From: Schlesneria sphaerica
GTDB lineage: Bacteria > Planctomycetota > Planctomycetia > Planctomycetales > Planctomycetaceae
Direction of reading: 5' to 3'
Assembly: GCF_044336245.1 (NCBI RefSeq)
Contig: NZ_CP172346.1
Location: forward strand, 1,116,001-1,180,000
DNA: 64,000 nt
Shown: in pieces, positions 8,731 through 18,602 of the stretch
Layout of the letters: the number at the start of each line of letters is the position of its first letter
Position numbering within the stretch: position 1 is the first letter of the stretch
The notes under the pieces: model-generated
The model's input: the letters and a program-made list of their open reading frames with translations, nothing else
Databases searched by the model: none
Told to the model about the DNA's origin: nothing
Translations under genes and position numbers: made by a program

Positions 8731-11169
8731 TCAGACTTCATCCGTTCGATAGAAATACGTAGCCGTGAACTGTTCCAACGCAAAAACAGCGACCAGCAAT
8801 CCTACAACAAAGCTGTACATTTCCTGCCCCATGCGTCCGGTGGCGACTGTGCGAACGAGACTCAGAGGATCGCGGCTGACCGCGTAACGCCCTTGTCCGA
8901 GCATTGAGTCCAGATCGTTCGTTTCCAGCCGTCGCAAATCGCTTTCGCTGGCCGGCAGGCGGATGCTGAATCCACTGTGAAAGTCGGGCTGCCCTGCGGC
9001 AGAATCAACCTGGTAGGAACCAATCGTGGTCAGATCCTTCAGATTCAAGATCCCTGCTGTTGCCGTCGCATCCTCTGTTCGCTGCTTGAAGTCGGGCATG
9101 CGGACGACGATTTTCTGGGGAGATTGATCCCGTTCCAAGGGAAGAGCAACTTCGTCACCGACGACAAAATTCGACCGGAACGAAGCCTGCTGAGCCAGAT
9201 ACTGAGTCAACTGGTCGGCAAACACAAACGAGAACGCCGTCCCGACGAGATCATTCCACTGCTCGTTATCTATGGAGGTCGACATGAGCATCACCCGGCC
9301 GCGGCCCACGCGTCGTTCCAACAACACGGGTGATCCCTGCTGCCCATCCAACCGCGCCACCGTCACCGCAGCACCGTGAGGATCAACCCTCCAGTAACGG
9401 CGAATTTCCATCGAACCGAATTCGGCGAATACTCCTGTTTCTTCCAACCGCTTCAGCAGTACGTGCTGCGTCTGCCGCAAGTCCATGTAATGAGGCTTGG
9501 CCCCCGCAGTCGTCACGGCCACAAGCTTTGCCGGAAGCAGACTCTGCGCTTCCGAAGTGTTATATGAAACTGGATCGATCTGGTTGGAACCGGGGCGAGT
9601 ACTCAATACAGAACTGGGAGCTCCCAGAAACACTCCCAATCCCCCGCCGGCGTCGACATAACTCTGGAACCGCTTCCACAGTGCCTGATCCGGTGACGGC
9701 AGGTTGATCAGAAAAATCACGTCAAAGGTTTTGAAATCGATGCCGCCGAGCTGACTGACCGGACGAAACTCTGTCCGAAAGTCACTGATGCGGGCAGACG
9801 CAACGTAGTCGAGCGCAGACTGCCAGTAGAATGCCGCATCTTTGGATCCAGCGACGACAAGCACCTTCAGAGGGGGCAGCGTTCGGACGGTGAAACTCGC
9901 CATGTCATCGATGGCCAACGGATCAGATCCCACGATACGGAGCTCGCCCTGCTGATAGGGGGGAGCAACCTGGGGAATCTCAAACGTCAGTTGCCGTTCG
10001 ACACCTTTTTCGAGTTGGGCGGACTGTTGACCCCGCTTCAGCAGCTTCCCGTCAGGACCTCCCACCAGAAACTCAACTGTCAGATCGGACTTCACGGCCC
10101 CGACGGCGGACAGCATGACCTCCAGTCGCAGGGGGCCCCCGGCGGGAACCGTTTCGCGGGACAGCCTCACCCCGGTGATTCCCGCATTGGACGGCGTCGG
10201 CTCACCCACATCGATCAGATACACAGCGACCGTCTTGAGCCGTTCCAGTTCGTCCAGCAACGCAGTCGAAGTTTCCTCGCGCCACGCGGAACGGGTCAGA
10301 TCCGTGAACAGGTAAATCTCTCTCAGATATCGATCCTGCCGTTTATCTGCGGGAAGGGACGACTGTTCTCCCGTGATGCGACGTCGGTCGTCCTCCTGCC
10401 CCAGCAGCGCGGTTCTCAGACGCTCGTTTAACGACAGAGAGGTCGTCTTGATTTCCGTGGCATCGATTCGGCTCCGAGCCGCCTGAAGGTCAAGCGAGAA
10501 AGCGGGCGCCGTTGTGTCATGAGATGTCGTCACAGCTACCTTGCTTCCTGAGGGAAGTCGACTCAGATGATCGCACGCAATTTGCTGAGCCGCCTGCAGT
10601 CGGCTCTGGTTCCCCTGTCGATAGCTCATACTCGGGCTATTGTCGAAGAGTAAGACCGCGGCCACGGGAAGCTGATCGGCGACTTTCGGCACCGGATCTT
10701 TGATTTCGGCTGAAACTCGCCGCGCGTAGGGGACGCCGACCCCCAGCAGCAACCCCAGGACCACGGCGGTACCAAGGCCACCTCGCAGGAAGGTACGCCG
10801 AGTCAGCCACTCATTCCGCGACCAGTTCCGGCCCTTCCAGCGATGCAGGACCGCAAAGTACGTCGTCAGTGCCAGTCCGGCTACCAGCAGCAACGTGAGC
10901 CACTCGCGCCAGATCAAGCCGTAGTTGGCGGGCGGGAGAGAGGGGCGCGTCAGTGCGAAGACGATCATCGCAATGACGAGCACTCGCAACAAAAGCAGCC
11001 AGAGATGTCGCAATTGCAACCGACGGACGTTCTGTCGACGATTCTGTTGAATGAGTCGCAATGCAGGAAAAATCAGCCGTTTGGGTTTGGCGCGCAACAG
11101 GAGATGAAGCACGATGGGAATTGCAGCCAGTCCCAATCCAAACAATAATGCGGGATGCAAAAGCGACAT
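8731..11169 (-). CDS. BatA/VWA-domain membrane protein
   Basis: An 812-residue protein from the ATG at 11169, chosen because it directly starts the typical BatA N-terminus 'MSLLHPALLFGLGLAAIPI'. An in-frame extension to 11304 adds 45 residues without membrane character. N-terminal transmembrane segments are followed by the basic 'LLRAKPKRLIFPALRL' linker of BatA-type proteins, another pair of membrane segments around residues 55-110, and a VWA-like domain ('AAVLLFDNSPSMSYR', a DxSxS MIDAS motif). A middle region 'LKVLVVAGSKDAAFYWQSAL' resembles the glutamine-amidotransferase-like fold found in these proteins, and a last membrane segment lies near the C-terminus. Planctomycete relatives are usually encoded with MoxR/DUF58 genes, but those are not in this window. 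Confidence 0.88.
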   Translation of the reverse strand: MSLLHPALLFGLGLAAIPIVLHLLLRAKPKRLIFPALRLIQQNRRQNVRRLQLRHLWLLLLRVLVIAMIVFALTRPSLPPANYGLIWREWLTLLLVAGLALTTYFAVLHRWKGRNWSRNEWLTRRTFLRGGLGTAVVLGLLLGVGVPYARRVSAEIKDPVPKVADQLPVAAVLLFDNSPSMSYRQGNQSRLQAAQQIACDHLSRLPSGSKVAVTTSHDTTAPAFSLDLQAARSRIDATEIKTTSLSLNERLRTALLGQEDDRRRITGEQSSLPADKRQDRYLREIYLFTDLTRSAWREETSTALLDELERLKTVAVYLIDVGEPTPSNAGITGVRLSRETVPAGGPLRLEVMLSAVGAVKSDLTVEFLVGGPDGKLLKRGQQSAQLEKGVERQLTFEIPQVAPPYQQGELRIVGSDPLAIDDMASFTVRTLPPLKVLVVAGSKDAAFYWQSALDYVASARISDFRTEFRPVSQLGGIDFKTFDVIFLINLPSPDQALWKRFQSYVDAGGGLGVFLGAPSSVLSTRPGSNQIDPVSYNTSEAQSLLPAKLVAVTTAGAKPHYMDLRQTQHVLLKRLEETGVFAEFGSMEIRRYWRVDPHGAAVTVARLDGQQGSPVLLERRVGRGRVMLMSTSIDNEQWNDLVGTAFSFVFADQLTQYLAQQASFRSNFVVGDEVALPLERDQSPQKIVVRMPDFKQRTEDATATAGILNLKDLTTIGSYQVDSAAGQPDFHSGFSIRLPASESDLRRLETNDLDSMLGQGRYAVSRDPLSLVRTVATGRMGQEMYSFVVGLLVAVFALEQFTATYFYRTDEV

Positions 11170-11385
11170 AAGTTCGCGTGCTGACGATAAATGAGGAACG
11201 GTGGACTTTCTGACCAGAGTCGTGCAGGCTTTCGGCTGGAAATTGTACTCGTTGAGACGAAGTCGGATACTGAGCGGCCGAAAGTTTCTGCCCATTGACG
11301 CCATCCTCAGCGGCGAGACAATTCGGCGTCCTCGCTGGAACTGCTGTCAAATTGTATTGGTACTTCATTTGGAAGGTCGCCGCAC

Positions 11386-12381
11386 ATGCGGAATCATCTG
11401 AGACGCGGAGCTACCGGGGTGCTCGCGACAATCGCCTGCTTGTTTGTGTCGACTGAACTTACGGCTCAGGCGCCAGACAAAAACGTCATCTCCAATTCGA
11501 TCAATATGAAACTGGTCGAAATCCCCGCCGGCGAGTTCGAAATGGGGGCGGAAGCAGATATCGAAGAAACGCTCCGTAAATTCCCCGACTGTGATCGCAC
11601 CTGGATGATGGCCGAACTTCCCCGACACAAGGTGAAGATCACCAAGCCGTTCTACATGGGGCAGTACGAAGTAACGCTCAACCAGTTCCTGAAGTTCTAT
11701 CACGATTCCAAATACAAAATTGACGCGGAAATCGATGGAAACCCCAGTTGGGGATTCGACAAAGAGGGCAACCTCATTGAGTCGTTGCGATTCCGCCCTT
11801 GGGATCCGATCGCCTGGAAAATCGAACTCAACCATCCTGTGATTTATGTCACTTGGGACGACGCGGTCGCCTTTTGTGACTGGTTGACGGCGAAAGAAGG
11901 GCACCTGTACCGGCTTCCGACCGAGGCTGAATGGGAATACGCCTGTCGGGCTGGAACCTCGTCTCAATATTCCTTCGGGGATAACCCGGAAGAACTCGTA
12001 AAGCACGCCAATAGCGCCGACAACAGTCGGTTGAAATTCTTCTATCCAGGGACGACCGATGCGGACGTGCGTTCCCGTTTCGTGTCGGGAGACGACAAGT
12101 TCGTCTGGACAGCCCCCATCGGACGGTTCCAGCCGAACAACTTCGGTCTGTACGACATGCACGGAAACGGCTGGGAATGGTGCTCGGACTATTTCGAGCA
12201 GAACTACTACGAAGATTCACCAACCGAAGACCCGCTCGGTCCCGTGGAAGGGGAAACGCATGTCCTGCGAGGGGGCGGGTTCTACGATGCCCCCTTTCAC
12301 CTGCGATGTGCCCGAAGGCATAGTGAATTGCCGTCGGGTCGCGACTACGGCTCGAGCTTCCGCGTTGTTCGAGAAAAGTAA
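11386..12381 (+). CDS. Secreted formylglycine-generating enzyme (FGE/SUMF1)-type protein
   Basis: 331 residues with a cleavable signal (about 1-28, 'TELTAQA'). The FGE-sulfatase fold is evident from 'VEIPAGEFEMGAEAD', 'KPFYMGQYEVTLNQFLKF', 'VIYVTWDDAVAFCDWL', 'YRLPTEAEWEYACRAGT', 'NNFGLYDMHGNGWEWCSD' and the closing 'LRGGGFYDAPFHLRCARR' and 'SSFRVVRE'. True FGE converts a sulfatase Cys to formylglycine, but most bacterial members of this fold have other roles. The Cys pair of active FGE is not obvious, so enzymatic activity is uncertain. One sequence oddity: 'MHGNGWEW' where most relatives have 'MHGNVWEW'. The start has AAGG eight bases upstream. Confidence 0.9.
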   Translation: MRNHLRRGATGVLATIACLFVSTELTAQAPDKNVISNSINMKLVEIPAGEFEMGAEADIEETLRKFPDCDRTWMMAELPRHKVKITKPFYMGQYEVTLNQFLKFYHDSKYKIDAEIDGNPSWGFDKEGNLIESLRFRPWDPIAWKIELNHPVIYVTWDDAVAFCDWLTAKEGHLYRLPTEAEWEYACRAGTSSQYSFGDNPEELVKHANSADNSRLKFFYPGTTDADVRSRFVSGDDKFVWTAPIGRFQPNNFGLYDMHGNGWEWCSDYFEQNYYEDSPTEDPLGPVEGETHVLRGGGFYDAPFHLRCARRHSELPSGRDYGSSFRVVREK

Positions 12382-12541
12382 TCGCGGCACCTGGACAACG
12401 TGTCTGCCAAGCGATGTCGTCCCGCGATCTGGGACGACCACGTGAGGCTTCCAGCACAAAGGAGCTGTTCAGCCCGCTCGACGGATCAGCCAGCCGATCC
12501 TCAGGACGCTGGTGAGGGCGTGTCTCTCAGGCGTTACCGGT

Positions 12542-13510
12542 TCAAGCCGAGATTCGTTTTACGGCTTCATCGACGACCAGTTCATTTTCGATGTCGAATT
12601 GCACCGTCGATACTGCCTCATGAGAGATGGCTGGGCGTTTCACAACATTCCACGCCAATCCAGTCCGTTTCATCATACCGACAATTGCGTAGCTCATGTC
12701 GATTTCCCACCAGCGGTGTCCATGGCAGGCAACGCGAGGAAACGCGTGATGGTTGTTGTGCCACCCTTCGCCCCAGGCAAGGATCCCGACCCACCACAGA
12801 TTTCGACTGTTGTCACGTGTCTGGTAAGTGCGATATCCCCACATGTGCGAAGCCGAGTTCACAGCCCAGGTGACATGCAGCATGTAGACCAGCCGGGCGA
12901 ACATGCCCCAGGCAACAAGAGAAATCGCTGTGTTCAGATCCCAGATCAGCAGACCAGCACCGAACATGATGATTCCCAGGCCGAGATGAATCCAGAGGAA
13001 ACCTCGATCCAGCAGCCGCAGCGATCGGTCCTTCATCAGGTCCGGAGCATATTGGCGATAGAGTTGAGCCCAGTGCTGTGATCCGTGCCGCGGGAACATC
13101 CAGTTCATGTGGCTCCACCAGGCGCCGTCACGAGGCGAGTGGGGATCATGCTCCTGATCACTGAAACGGTGGTGCTTTCGATGGGCTGCCACCCACATGA
13201 TTGGGGGGCCTTCCCCGGCCAGCGTCCCGCAGAGTGCGAAGAACCAGCGAATCGGCCGGTATGTCTCAAAGCTGGAATGGGTGAGCAGACGATGGAAACC
13301 GATGCAGATTCCCAGACTGCCAGTCACCCAGCTCAGGAATGCAAATAACGTCAGTCCGACCCACGAGAAGTAGAACGGCGCCAGCAACGCTCCCAGGTGC
13401 AGAAACCCGATCCAGAGCACGGCTGACCATTCCAGCCCGTCTTTCCATTTGTTGTTATCTACGGCGTCACTTTGCGCGCCCCCGGCTAGCGTACTGGTGT
13501 CACCGCTCAT
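12542..13510 (-). CDS. Acyl-CoA/fatty-acid desaturase
   Basis: 322 residues, polytopic membrane protein of the stearoyl-CoA desaturase (delta-9) type. All three histidine boxes that bind the di-iron centre are present: HRLLTH (73-78), HRKHH (110-114) and HNNHH (251-255). Hydrophobic pairs around residues 28-68 and 172-212 provide the four membrane spans. The reaction is O2-dependent insertion of a double bond in a saturated acyl chain, presumably at the cytoplasmic face of the membrane. Regulation is not visible. Length and spacing of the boxes are normal for the family. It is convergent with the FGE-like gene; a hairpin without a T-tract lies between them at about 12,414-12,440. Confidence 0.95.
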   Translation of the reverse strand: MSGDTSTLAGGAQSDAVDNNKWKDGLEWSAVLWIGFLHLGALLAPFYFSWVGLTLFAFLSWVTGSLGICIGFHRLLTHSSFETYRPIRWFFALCGTLAGEGPPIMWVAAHRKHHRFSDQEHDPHSPRDGAWWSHMNWMFPRHGSQHWAQLYRQYAPDLMKDRSLRLLDRGFLWIHLGLGIIMFGAGLLIWDLNTAISLVAWGMFARLVYMLHVTWAVNSASHMWGYRTYQTRDNSRNLWWVGILAWGEGWHNNHHAFPRVACHGHRWWEIDMSYAIVGMMKRTGLAWNVVKRPAISHEAVSTVQFDIENELVVDEAVKRISA

Positions 13511-13721
13511 TGATCATGGCCTCAGTCGAGAAGAGATTGATAGACGAAAAATCACCTTTGTGGCAGTCGTCTAATGGATTCTCAAATTTCTTGCTAGGCC
13601 AAACTGAATTTCAGAAGCTGTTTCCTGTGTATAGGTTATCGCCCGCGTGTTCCAAAACTGTCATTTCGGCACCCAACCGTAGATGCGATCGTGAGTTCCG
13701 ACCGTGCGTTATTGCCACATG

Positions 13722-13961
13722 TCAACTCTGCTTGACATCGTTGGCTGCCATCATGAAATTGGCGCGATCCTGTTGCTCAGCACTCAATGCGTCCAATAGT
13801 GCGAGAGCATTCGCGTAGCGCAAATCCCCCTTCAACGCATCTAAGCCAGCTTGACCATTTCTCCGGAGCGAGACGAGTTCCGCGTTCTGCAGTTCCATCT
13901 CAAGGAAGTGGCACAGCCAAATGTGTGAGGGCGTAGTGGCACGGTAGGAAGAAGCATCCAT
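13722..13961 (-). CDS. Small hypothetical protein
   Basis: 79 residues from the ATG at 13961, preceded by GAGG at a suitable distance. The frame extends upstream to 14084, but that extension has no good start. The sequence looks helical and mildly acidic ('LEMELQNAELVSLRRNGQAG', then 'LALLDALSAEQQDRANFMMA'). No family is recognised. It lies 149 bases downstream of the Tgl-like gene on the same strand, so the two may share a transcript. It could also be a chance frame. Confidence 0.5.
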   Translation of the reverse strand: MDASSYRATTPSHIWLCHFLEMELQNAELVSLRRNGQAGLDALKGDLRYANALALLDALSAEQQDRANFMMAANDVKQS

Positions 13962-14110
13962 GAGAGAATCCTCGACTGAAAGGGGCGTTCCAAGTCCTTT
14001 TGCGGAGCGGCCACACAGCATGTGTACGCCACCAGGATTAGAACGGACCGTAATCCGTCGAGGAAGCAAATTCTGAGATCTCACTCGCCCCCGGTCGCAC
14101 TCTCGCCTTC

Positions 14111-15292
14111 TCAGGAGCGGAATGAACTGCAGTCGTCATCCGAACGATGAACGTCCGGCAATACGAGGTCACAAGTTCCCCGGCAGATCAGTCGAGCGTA
14201 TTCGCGATGAGGTTCAACACAGCCCCCGCTGAAGACGTCCATCGGTTCATGGAGTTGCAGCATCTCGTCCAGAATTTTTGCCGTGGCGACGGGGTCGGCG
14301 AGCGTCGCATCGACCTGACTTTCGACACGAGATTCGTCGATTTGCAATTCGCCGTTCTGGTCACGGTAGGTCGAGTTGCGCCAATGATAGATCGACAGAC
14401 ATTTCGTAGTGAGAGTGTAAACCAGTCCGGGACGCCAGAAATCCGCGAAGAGTCCGTTCCCTAAGTAAAAGGTCCAGCTCCCTTCGTACCCGGTCACTTC
14501 AGACGATTCCCGGTCAGGATTGCGGAACCAGGTCCGATCACCAGGAACGAAAAATTTCACGGGCAGAGGATTGCTGGGAGAACCGATTCTCCGCAGAAAG
14601 ATTCGCTCGAACTCCGCCCCTTTGACCGCACGTTTTTCCGCTTGTCGATGCAGATCCTGATACAGCTCCGGATGCGTTAGTTTTGCTTCGGTCGTCATTG
14701 CCAGCAGGCAGATATACTCTGCGGCTCGCCGACACGAGAATGTATAACGGACTCCTGAGACCTCTGGTTGAGTCGTCTTCTGCAAAGCGGCAATCAATGA
14801 CACACCGGGGCGCAGGATGAATCCATGGTCCTCATCATACGTCCAATACTCTGCAGGTCGCTCCGCAACGTCAGTCGCGAACGAGAGCGACGTTTTGCGC
14901 GCTGCCATCACGATGTTCTTGCGAATGCGTATGGACGACATCAGTTCGTCCAGGCTCGGGAATTGAAACGGAACTGGACAAAGCAGCATCGCCAGCACAA
15001 TTTCCCGTTCGAGATCGACCGGATTCGTAACCGTGTCGAGATGCAACTTCTGGCAAAGCTGCGATGTGTCACCAGACGGAGCCAGGTTGACTGACTCGCC
15101 TTGCCGCAGATGGAATCCCAGCAGCCCCCCAAGCGACCTGGGATCATTCACCGTCGTGACATGCTGGTGGAGGTTCAGATCTTTGAGATATCTCTCGAAC
15201 TCACGGCGGGCTGATTCAAGTTCTCCAAACTGCAGTCCCTGAATCTGAATTCCGCCCTCAAGCTGTTTTGAGCACGTAGCAGCACTCTGCAT
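14111..15292 (-). CDS. Possible Tgl-type protein-glutamine gamma-glutamyltransferase
   Basis: 393 residues, soluble. The middle section resembles the spore-coat transglutaminase Tgl of Bacillus. 'RYTFSCRRAAEYICLLA' (residues 182-198) matches the region around the catalytic Cys (here C187). 'FFVPGDRTWFRNPD' (247-260) and 'GSWTFYLGNGLFA' (271-283) match the following 'PGDxxYFxNPD' and 'YLGN' segments. Tgl makes isopeptide cross-links between Gln and Lys side chains. The position equivalent to the second catalytic acid of Tgl seems to be Ser rather than Glu here, by memory-based alignment, so activity is uncertain. The N-terminal 120 residues and the last 100 have no match I recognise. The gene follows the acyltransferase gene on the same strand with about 245 bases between. 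Confidence 0.5.
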   Translation of the reverse strand: MQSAATCSKQLEGGIQIQGLQFGELESARREFERYLKDLNLHQHVTTVNDPRSLGGLLGFHLRQGESVNLAPSGDTSQLCQKLHLDTVTNPVDLEREIVLAMLLCPVPFQFPSLDELMSSIRIRKNIVMAARKTSLSFATDVAERPAEYWTYDEDHGFILRPGVSLIAALQKTTQPEVSGVRYTFSCRRAAEYICLLAMTTEAKLTHPELYQDLHRQAEKRAVKGAEFERIFLRRIGSPSNPLPVKFFVPGDRTWFRNPDRESSEVTGYEGSWTFYLGNGLFADFWRPGLVYTLTTKCLSIYHWRNSTYRDQNGELQIDESRVESQVDATLADPVATAKILDEMLQLHEPMDVFSGGCVEPHREYARLICRGTCDLVLPDVHRSDDDCSSFRS

Positions 15293-15537
15293 CTGACGAG
15301 CCTTCTGAAGTTGCTAACCGCTTCTGACAAATGAACATGAGTTTATGCCGCCGTCAGAACTTTTCCTATCGAAGTTTCTCGATGGTTGGTGCGATTCTTG
15401 ATTAAGCGACCCCGATTTTCCTTTCAAAATGGGGCCCTGCATCTGAACATCCGACCAATTATGACGATTAATTCAGCTTTGGCGATCTTCACCCATCTTG
15501 AAGAAGCGAATCCTGAGGAAGTGAATGAGTCGCACGA

Positions 15538-16812
15538 TCACGTCGCTGTGCGTTTCAAAATCGCGGAAAGTCTCAGGCTGGGAGCTTCGACGAATGTGTA
15601 AAGCGCATGAGCTGCGACGAGACTGAGTCCAAGAGCTGACAGGAGTATCGCCGATGCCTGATTCGAGGTGGGCTGATCGTCGAACAACTTCCACGCCATG
15701 GTGATCACCAGGTGGCAGACAGGGAAATGGATCAGGTAAAGACTGTAGGAAATCCGGCCCAGATACTGCAGCCACGGCCAGTTAAGCCAGCAATGAAGTC
15801 GATCAAACGAGCCCGCTACAAAAATTGAAATCGACGTCAGCAGGGCGACGCTGTTCTCGTACCACCACTCATCATCGAAGGCCAGTTCGACAAGTGCGAT
15901 TCCGACGATGATGCCGTAACAGAATCTGGGAAGACTTCGATCCAGTGTCCACCAGGTGGCCATCCCCAGAAAAAACATCCAAGTGAAATGAATGACCCAC
16001 GGCGTCGTACTTTCCAGCATTCTCCAGTAGAAGAGTGAGGCGAAGCCAAGTGGCGCAAACACCGCCAGCAGGGCAAAGGCCGAGGGACGCGGCTCCGACG
16101 GAACGGGGCGCGGGAAAAAATGCTGAGCAATCCCCCACCCCAGAATTGCGACCACGTAGAATTGCATCTCAATACAGATCGTCCAGATCCCCGCACTAAG
16201 CGCCTCATGCCCCAGAATGTCCTGAAGAAAGGTCAGATGAGCCGAGACACGCGCGATCGTGAGTTCCCCTTCATACGGGGACGCGAAATCCCCCGCGGCG
16301 TCGCAGACAAGATTGACCAGCACCACGCACCCCAGCGTGAACCAGTAAGCCGGAACGAGTCGGATCAACCGGCGGAGGGTGAACAGACTGACCTCGCGCG
16401 GTGTGACCCAGGTCTTCCTGCACGTGTAAGCGATCACAAATCCGCTGATGACGAGCAGCACTTGCACACCTGCTCGGATCCGAATGAATGTGGCGTCTAC
16501 GATCCAGTGAATTGAATCCAACCAGGGATACGGCGGGGGTTCGTACCACCAGATGTGGAAAAGTACGATCCCCATGGCCGCCAGCCCCCGCAGTCCATCC
16601 ACAAAAACAAACCGTTTCGTCGCAAGTGCCGCATCGGCAACGCTCACGGTATCCGGTGCCGCAGCGGGTTCGGATCGGGCGGGACTGGAAGACTTGGTTT
16701 CGGATTTATCGGTCACCAGTGACACGTGCGACCTCGCTCCTGCACGACCTCGATCTGACTGGGTTGCTCGCTGTGAGTCCTCAACCAGCATCAGGCCGCT
16801 GAGACGAGACAA
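15538..16812 (-). CDS. Acyltransferase-3 family membrane protein (OafA/YrhL type)
   Basis: 424 residues with about ten hydrophobic segments. The family start motif 'FVFVDGLRGLAAMGIVLFHI' is at about residues 47-66, with the catalytic-site His in 'LFHIWW', and 'GVQVLLVISGFVIAY' follows. These enzymes transfer acetyl or other acyl groups to sugars of surface glycans across the inner membrane. The first 45 residues are hydrophilic and probably cytoplasmic; a start at an internal Met nearer the motif cannot be excluded. The C-terminal segment 'YLGRISYSLYLIHFPV' is also typical. The substrate cannot be deduced from the neighbours. Confidence 0.92.
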   Translation of the reverse strand: MSRLSGLMLVEDSQRATQSDRGRAGARSHVSLVTDKSETKSSSPARSEPAAAPDTVSVADAALATKRFVFVDGLRGLAAMGIVLFHIWWYEPPPYPWLDSIHWIVDATFIRIRAGVQVLLVISGFVIAYTCRKTWVTPREVSLFTLRRLIRLVPAYWFTLGCVVLVNLVCDAAGDFASPYEGELTIARVSAHLTFLQDILGHEALSAGIWTICIEMQFYVVAILGWGIAQHFFPRPVPSEPRPSAFALLAVFAPLGFASLFYWRMLESTTPWVIHFTWMFFLGMATWWTLDRSLPRFCYGIIVGIALVELAFDDEWWYENSVALLTSISIFVAGSFDRLHCWLNWPWLQYLGRISYSLYLIHFPVCHLVITMAWKLFDDQPTSNQASAILLSALGLSLVAAHALYTFVEAPSLRLSAILKRTAT

Positions 16813-16824
16813 TGACGACGACGT

Positions 16825-16862
16825 TAAAAAAAAGAAAGCCCGATACCTGTCTCGGGCTTTCC
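16825..16862 (-). terminator. Rho-independent terminator of the 571-residue protein gene
   Basis: On the minus strand, GAAAGCCCGAGA pairs with the TCGGGCTTTC arm and is followed by eight T. It lies just past the stop at 16887. Confidence 0.88.
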
Positions 16863-16886
16863 AATTTTCATTGCAAATTCGTCAGG

Positions 16887-18602
16887 TTAGTCAGCTTGCT
16901 TCAGTGAGAAGGTCACAGACTTTGCTCCACGGGCATCGGGGACGGTGTAACCGCCACTTGGTGGGAAATACTTGGCGATGACTTCGAAGGGAGGCAACTT
17001 CGAGACATCAATCCCTTCCAGAACATTGTCCGAGTTTTTGAGCATGTTGTAGTAGGTTTTGAACTGCGCTTCGGTCCGCTGAAACGAAATCATGGATGCT
17101 TTTGCGGGGAAGTGTTTGGACACCTGCTTGTAATCGGCCGAATCGACCAACGTCGTGCGGCTCGCCTGACCTCGCATCATTCCTTCCAGCAGTGGGGTGT
17201 CGTTGGTGACGACCAGTTGCCCCTCTGTGATCGCGATCGAAACAGGTTGATCGCTATTCGGTGGCGAAATTTCGTAAATGATCTCGCCATTGAACTCACG
17301 AGATTCGATGTTGGAATCACCCGCCTTGACTGCCGCGGCGAGCGTCTTCTTCATCTTGCCGGCATCCTTCAGACCAAATCCGGCCAGAATCATCGGAGTC
17401 GGTGCCCCATCGTCGTCTTCGCTCTCTTTTGTCTCAGACTGCAGGATATGGATCTTGCCGTCGAGATGATCGAGCAGGTCTTTCTTGGGGTGAATCATCG
17501 GCCCCTTTTCCGCCACCGAATCAAGGAATCGAGCGGTCGCTCCGCGGCCCTGGAACTGATCAACCAGCGTTTCGATCGATCGGTAAGCCTCATTCACATT
17601 CCAGTTTCCAGCCGAATAGGACCCAATGTCGGCCGGGACCCAGTTTGGCGGAACAAGTTGTGCTGCGGGGAACTGGAACAAGCCCAGCAACCCGGTCGGC
17701 TTTTCGCCGGTATAGATGTAGGTGGAGGCCACACCGGCTAAGTCGGAATCTTCAAAGTTGACACTCCCGCCCCAGCCCGTCAGCGTATTGACCCCGAACA
17801 TGGGTAGAAACGCACCCGCCAAACCGGCCTGGGGAAATGTCGCCTGTGCGGCAGTAATACCGGTCTGAATCAGGCCGAACGGGTTCAGATACCACTTGAT
17901 CAGCGAATCGGCCCGGTCACCGCTGCACTGAGACTGGATGTACTTGTACTCGTTGTTCTGAGCAAGAACTTCCTCGCTGTCCCCTTCCCAGCGTTCCAGC
18001 ACCGATTTCAGAGCGTCCTTATCATTGCTGAAAACCAGAAACGACTTATCAGCAAAGTACGTGATCGTCTTGAAGGGATTATCTGGCTCGGGGTTCTTCA
18101 GGGTATAAACATGAATGTTGACACGCTCAAATTCTTCGGTGGCGTGTTCGGCTTCTTCCTTCTCCAGTGCCTCGTCCATTTTCTTGAGAAGCTTGTCGAT
18201 GGTCGCCTGCTGGCTGCCGTATTCAAGCAACAGGACAAACCCCAGTTTGCGAGCCGGTGTCTCAAACATTGCGAATGTGACTTCGCCCTGAGGCAACTCG
18301 GTCAGATCCTTGATCGATACCCCAACCTCTTTTTCCATCTCGCCTGAAGCTTCATCAATCTTCCGATGAACGTCTTCCAGGAATGGGGCCATCTGAGGGT
18401 CGCGAAGCAACTGACCCATCGACGACTTTTCCCATTGCTTTCCGAATTCAGGGACGTCGGCAATCGAGAAGAACAGCAACGTATCTTTGGGAAGCAGCCT
18501 TTCGCCCGGAGCAGAATCAATCGCCCGGCAAACTGACGCGAAGGCAATGGCCTGGGCGAAAACTAGCCCTAGTGCGATCGAGCGGAACCATAGTCGATTC
18601 AT
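16887..18602 (-). CDS. Large secreted protein of unknown function
   Basis: 571 residues with a signal peptide ('ALGLVFAQAIAFASVCRA', about 9-26). The mature part begins 'ERLLPKDTLLFFSIADVPEF', followed by a helical segment, then beta-rich 'GEVTFAMFE', 'GFVLLLEYGS', 'VYTLKNPEPDNPFKTITYFA' and 'KSFLVFSNDKDALKSVLERW'. This pattern of a repeated 'LVFSND...ALKSVL' and later 'LVVTNDTPLLEGMM' resembles the DUF3352-like secreted proteins of planctomycetes, in which two halves look alike. I place it there only tentatively. No enzymatic motif is seen. The gene is monocistronic, with its own terminator. Confidence 0.8.
   Translation of the reverse strand: MNRLWFRSIALGLVFAQAIAFASVCRAIDSAPGERLLPKDTLLFFSIADVPEFGKQWEKSSMGQLLRDPQMAPFLEDVHRKIDEASGEMEKEVGVSIKDLTELPQGEVTFAMFETPARKLGFVLLLEYGSQQATIDKLLKKMDEALEKEEAEHATEEFERVNIHVYTLKNPEPDNPFKTITYFADKSFLVFSNDKDALKSVLERWEGDSEEVLAQNNEYKYIQSQCSGDRADSLIKWYLNPFGLIQTGITAAQATFPQAGLAGAFLPMFGVNTLTGWGGSVNFEDSDLAGVASTYIYTGEKPTGLLGLFQFPAAQLVPPNWVPADIGSYSAGNWNVNEAYRSIETLVDQFQGRGATARFLDSVAEKGPMIHPKKDLLDHLDGKIHILQSETKESEDDDGAPTPMILAGFGLKDAGKMKKTLAAAVKAGDSNIESREFNGEIIYEISPPNSDQPVSIAITEGQLVVTNDTPLLEGMMRGQASRTTLVDSADYKQVSKHFPAKASMISFQRTEAQFKTYYNMLKNSDNVLEGIDVSKLPPFEVIAKYFPPSGGYTVPDARGAKSVTFSLKQAD

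Noticed and set aside
12414..12440. Terminator candidate after the FGE-like gene
   Set aside because: The hairpin GTCGTCCC/GGGACGAC is good but has no T-tract on either strand.
15386..15601. A 71-codon plus-strand frame ('MTINSALAIFTHLEEANPEE')
   Set aside because: Part of it overlaps the acyltransferase gene antisense. There is no ribosome site, and the length is within chance expectation.
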